From contig NC_009400.2 in NCBI RefSeq assembly GCF_000002875.2, forward strand, positions 613,061 through 677,060: a stretch of DNA of 64,000 nt, in the 5' to 3' direction. The translations under genes and the position numbers were made by a program. Of the stretch, positions 62,901 through 64,000 are shown piece by piece; position 1 is the first letter of the stretch, and every line of letters starts with the position of its first letter. This DNA is from Leishmania infantum JPCM5 (Eukaryota; Euglenozoa; Kinetoplastea; Trypanosomatida; Trypanosomatidae). The notes beneath the pieces were generated by a model. The model saw nothing but the letters and a program-made list of their open reading frames with translations, searched no databases and was not told the origin of the DNA.

Positions 62901-64000
62901 CGCGCGCTGCTGCATCTCTGTCACGGCCACGCCACTGCTGACGGCATCGCACTAGCGGCGCAACACTACGCCATGCGCAGCTTCTCGCGGCCGCTGATCT
63001 GCGCCTCCGCCCTCTTTTCGAAAGAGCAGCGACACTGGAATTCAGAGCTGCAGCACTCTTGCCTCTTTGCGATCTGGTGGGAGCATGTGGAGCAGCAGGT
63101 GCAACTCGATGAGCGGCAGAGGCTCGTAGCGGAGTTTGAGGCGGCCGCGAGGTCATGCCTGCGGGGAATGCGTAGCGGCACTGTTTCCGGTGTGCGGGTC
63201 CCGGGGTGCAGCACGTCGTTTGTGATGCAGAACATGGTATTCACGCAGGTTCCAGCGGGCCATCGACTCTCTGCGCTGCAGCTGCGATTGACTCAACACC
63301 TGCGCTGCAACTCTCCATGCCTCCTGACGGTGCCGCTGAGCATCTTGGTCGAGTTCGCCGACTGCGCCTACTACGCTGAGGCGCTCATCCCTCTGCACCA
63401 TCGCCCGCGCATTGCTTTCACCGTTGATGGCCACAGCAGTGGCCCACACGCCGCCACAGCGAGGTCAATCGTGAGCTACATGATGCGCCAGTACCGCGAC
63501 GCCGGCCTGACGACGTACCGTGCCGACAACTGCCAATGTGTCGAGATCGTGTCTGGTGCCGATGGGCTTCTTTACCTCACCAATTCTCTGGGCCTGGTCA
63601 GCTCACTAGTGCATCAGCAGCCAACGATGGATGTGCCAACGCTGGCGTTGCCGCTCAGCATCTTCTTCCTCGCCCGGGAGAAATGCAACGCCGGAAACGC
63701 GAAGGAGGCGGTCGATATGCTGGAGCGTGCGCTGCTTTCGCAAGGCTCAGACGAGTACGGACTCTTGGGCATCTACTTCCTCTCCTACCTTGCCTCGGCG
63801 CGCTTCGCCAGCGGAGACGACCTCGACGGAGCCACGCGTCTCTTCCAGCGGTGCTCGACGGGACTCGAGGAAAACACCGCAGCTTTCCTCGCTGCGCACA
63901 TACTTTACACGGAGGGCCGCGCGTGGCTCAGCCGCGGCGACACGACAGCTGCTTTGGGTCCGCTGCTGCGCTCGCTAAACATCTACGCCGAGCGCATCCG
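59973..64000 (+). CDS. Large Clu-like/IQ-motif protein, 3' end beyond the window
   Basis: The frame stays open from the ATG at 59973 (METVRGTLAQNAATPTTP) to the edge, about 1342 residues so far, and is therefore partial. A later in-frame ATG at 60183 is an alternative start, since the first ~70 residues are Ser/Pro-rich. Near residues 345-390, VREGMDTRLYVVNCLGLLPP with a following LRRWLHLI resembles the central part of CLU/TIF31-type proteins, which bind mRNAs for mitochondrial proteins. From about residue 560 the text suggests TPR-like helical pairs. At about 935-955, IIQRYWREYRSRAIL fits an IQ calmodulin-binding motif, with a second basic helix at about 965-980. Trypanosomatids have several such Clu-like proteins. 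The gene is certain; the family call is tentative. Confidence 0.7.
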   Translation, partial: METVRGTLAQNAATPTTPSDCATYRSLPSLKSNTPPPLRSDSARTKSTAGHGAKARIPSLHRGQNGPPAAMPGPFNKNSAPQAPVDAARSWRTSTGVPISFGEGAVARPGPQGPSPPRLRPSPSLRDTAIDTTFLTAHLPFLTAGADAIDRGSRDWNTEFQWLWEQQLHGEVWGYTGHQEMRDFLEEFEGFAKVLVESLWREGRLPPAVRPSSVTTMCARYGNVLVYAWPDGKLGMWMQRSFRVLMECCVPHLSLPLTATFRYFGDVVTVAAAISLERAGPAEYAGNGRSDSVMHVPLQELLGMTQDALNLLRGDPRGEATGGANDEATTPQQRKVRGIEVREGMDTRLYVVNCLGLLPPLFSTDGRVLTLRRWLHLIQHPPMPWASSVACADIYRREAAAAAQYLNSALQAPVEGRNTRLVQLLHKSGLNVSLLGLVAQTMLAAAKEDLDDTSELVLRLIAVEVLARVVRRSLVRSMGREGSARSLKAANSYLQRTASSLLRTSQERFEERLLPLVRDMFWLDEAMGTEPYVQLLKRTLQRQVVLITKRLCELCGLRVVRGSVAEIMCQPSHHNYSSFYSAEHQALIATLAQDESEYPPAFKTAYLLPLRIRFYCRGGRLAEAWREATQLVELRSRLTSERFLNAETWTTAALVAAQVGREEDSADLIEHATRVFFDIPAFLLQPTAPLVRMPSYLYFLQGQAHAKLAHGFICIQRQLFDEAEELFTAVLRLPDVLEDERQSHAAHFRQQAVVGLLRIAVHSEKAKVMQLDAQWSTELRSMAPSLQGARISELFGSLLFDRDMFPSAVARLWECLETTEQLLGATALRVGEVLNKLAYVYYRWDVQQYGLFCSCILHRAEAIMVERSGLYSPLHLSIAENIASVFILRGMFVAASQRLHLLSTLPPRYTGRLSREHPAIIRIAVIKAKLRREFGNIAIVIIQRYWREYRSRAILRDVCESSAQEVQRLGRAYLVRRALLHLCHGHATADGIALAAQHYAMRSFSRPLICASALFSKEQRHWNSELQHSCLFAIWWEHVEQQVQLDERQRLVAEFEAAARSCLRGMRSGTVSGVRVPGCSTSFVMQNMVFTQVPAGHRLSALQLRLTQHLRCNSPCLLTVPLSILVEFADCAYYAEALIPLHHRPRIAFTVDGHSSGPHAATARSIVSYMMRQYRDAGLTTYRADNCQCVEIVSGADGLLYLTNSLGLVSSLVHQQPTMDVPTLALPLSIFFLAREKCNAGNAKEAVDMLERALLSQGSDEYGLLGIYFLSYLASARFASGDDLDGATRLFQRCSTGLEENTAAFLAAHILYTEGRAWLSRGDTTAALGPLLRSLNIYAERI

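Overview
This window reads as nuclear DNA of a kinetoplastid, most likely a Leishmania species. The coding sequences have no visible introns and are GC-rich. They are grouped in long same-strand blocks with 0.5-2 kb of pyrimidine- or purine-rich spacer between genes. The usual spliced-leader pattern (polypyrimidine tract, then AG, then first ATG) precedes most starts. Two copies of a ~500 bp repeat resembling the SIDER2 retroposon sit downstream of genes, which points to Leishmania. The POLA - CFAP57 - PPR-like - SMP protein - kinesin - U1-70K - EIF4G3 - prohibitin order matches my memory of Leishmania chromosome 16. I could not check this, and the species is not determined.

Layout. Positions 1-21718 are transcribed from the minus strand. 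From the left they hold: spacer with a possible membrane-protein remnant (about 1.1-2.0 kb); a broken retroelement-like stretch (about 2.4-5.8 kb); a predicted acylated protein of unknown function; a TraB-like protein; a mitochondrial helical-repeat candidate; a 113-residue protein with two CxxC pairs; and a Timeless homologue. The two SIDER2-like copies (9426-9921 and 17597-18092) lie in the predicted 3' UTRs of the TraB-like gene and of Timeless. By comparison of the sequence and all translated frames they appear identical.

Positions 21719-24565 are a divergent strand-switch region: AT-richer, with a 10-G run and a 13-C run, and a possible decayed gene. It is the likely site of Pol II initiation in both directions.

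From 24566 to the right edge everything is on the plus strand: ERO1, DNA polymerase alpha catalytic subunit, CFAP57, a mitochondrial PPR-like protein, an SMP-domain protein resembling Mdm12, a kinesin with a C-terminal PH-like domain, U1-70K, eIF4G3, prohibitin, an Ipi3/WDR18-like WD protein, a short Prp31-like protein, and a large Clu-like/IQ protein that runs off the end.

The genes are functionally mixed, as is normal for trypanosomatid arrays: DNA replication (POLA, Timeless), splicing (U1-70K, Prp31-like), translation and ribosome assembly (EIF4G3, Ipi3-like), mitochondrion (prohibitin, PPR, SMP protein) and flagellum (CFAP57). Control is expected to be mainly post-transcriptional, through UTRs and SIDER elements. 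I saw no tRNA, rRNA or CRISPR feature.
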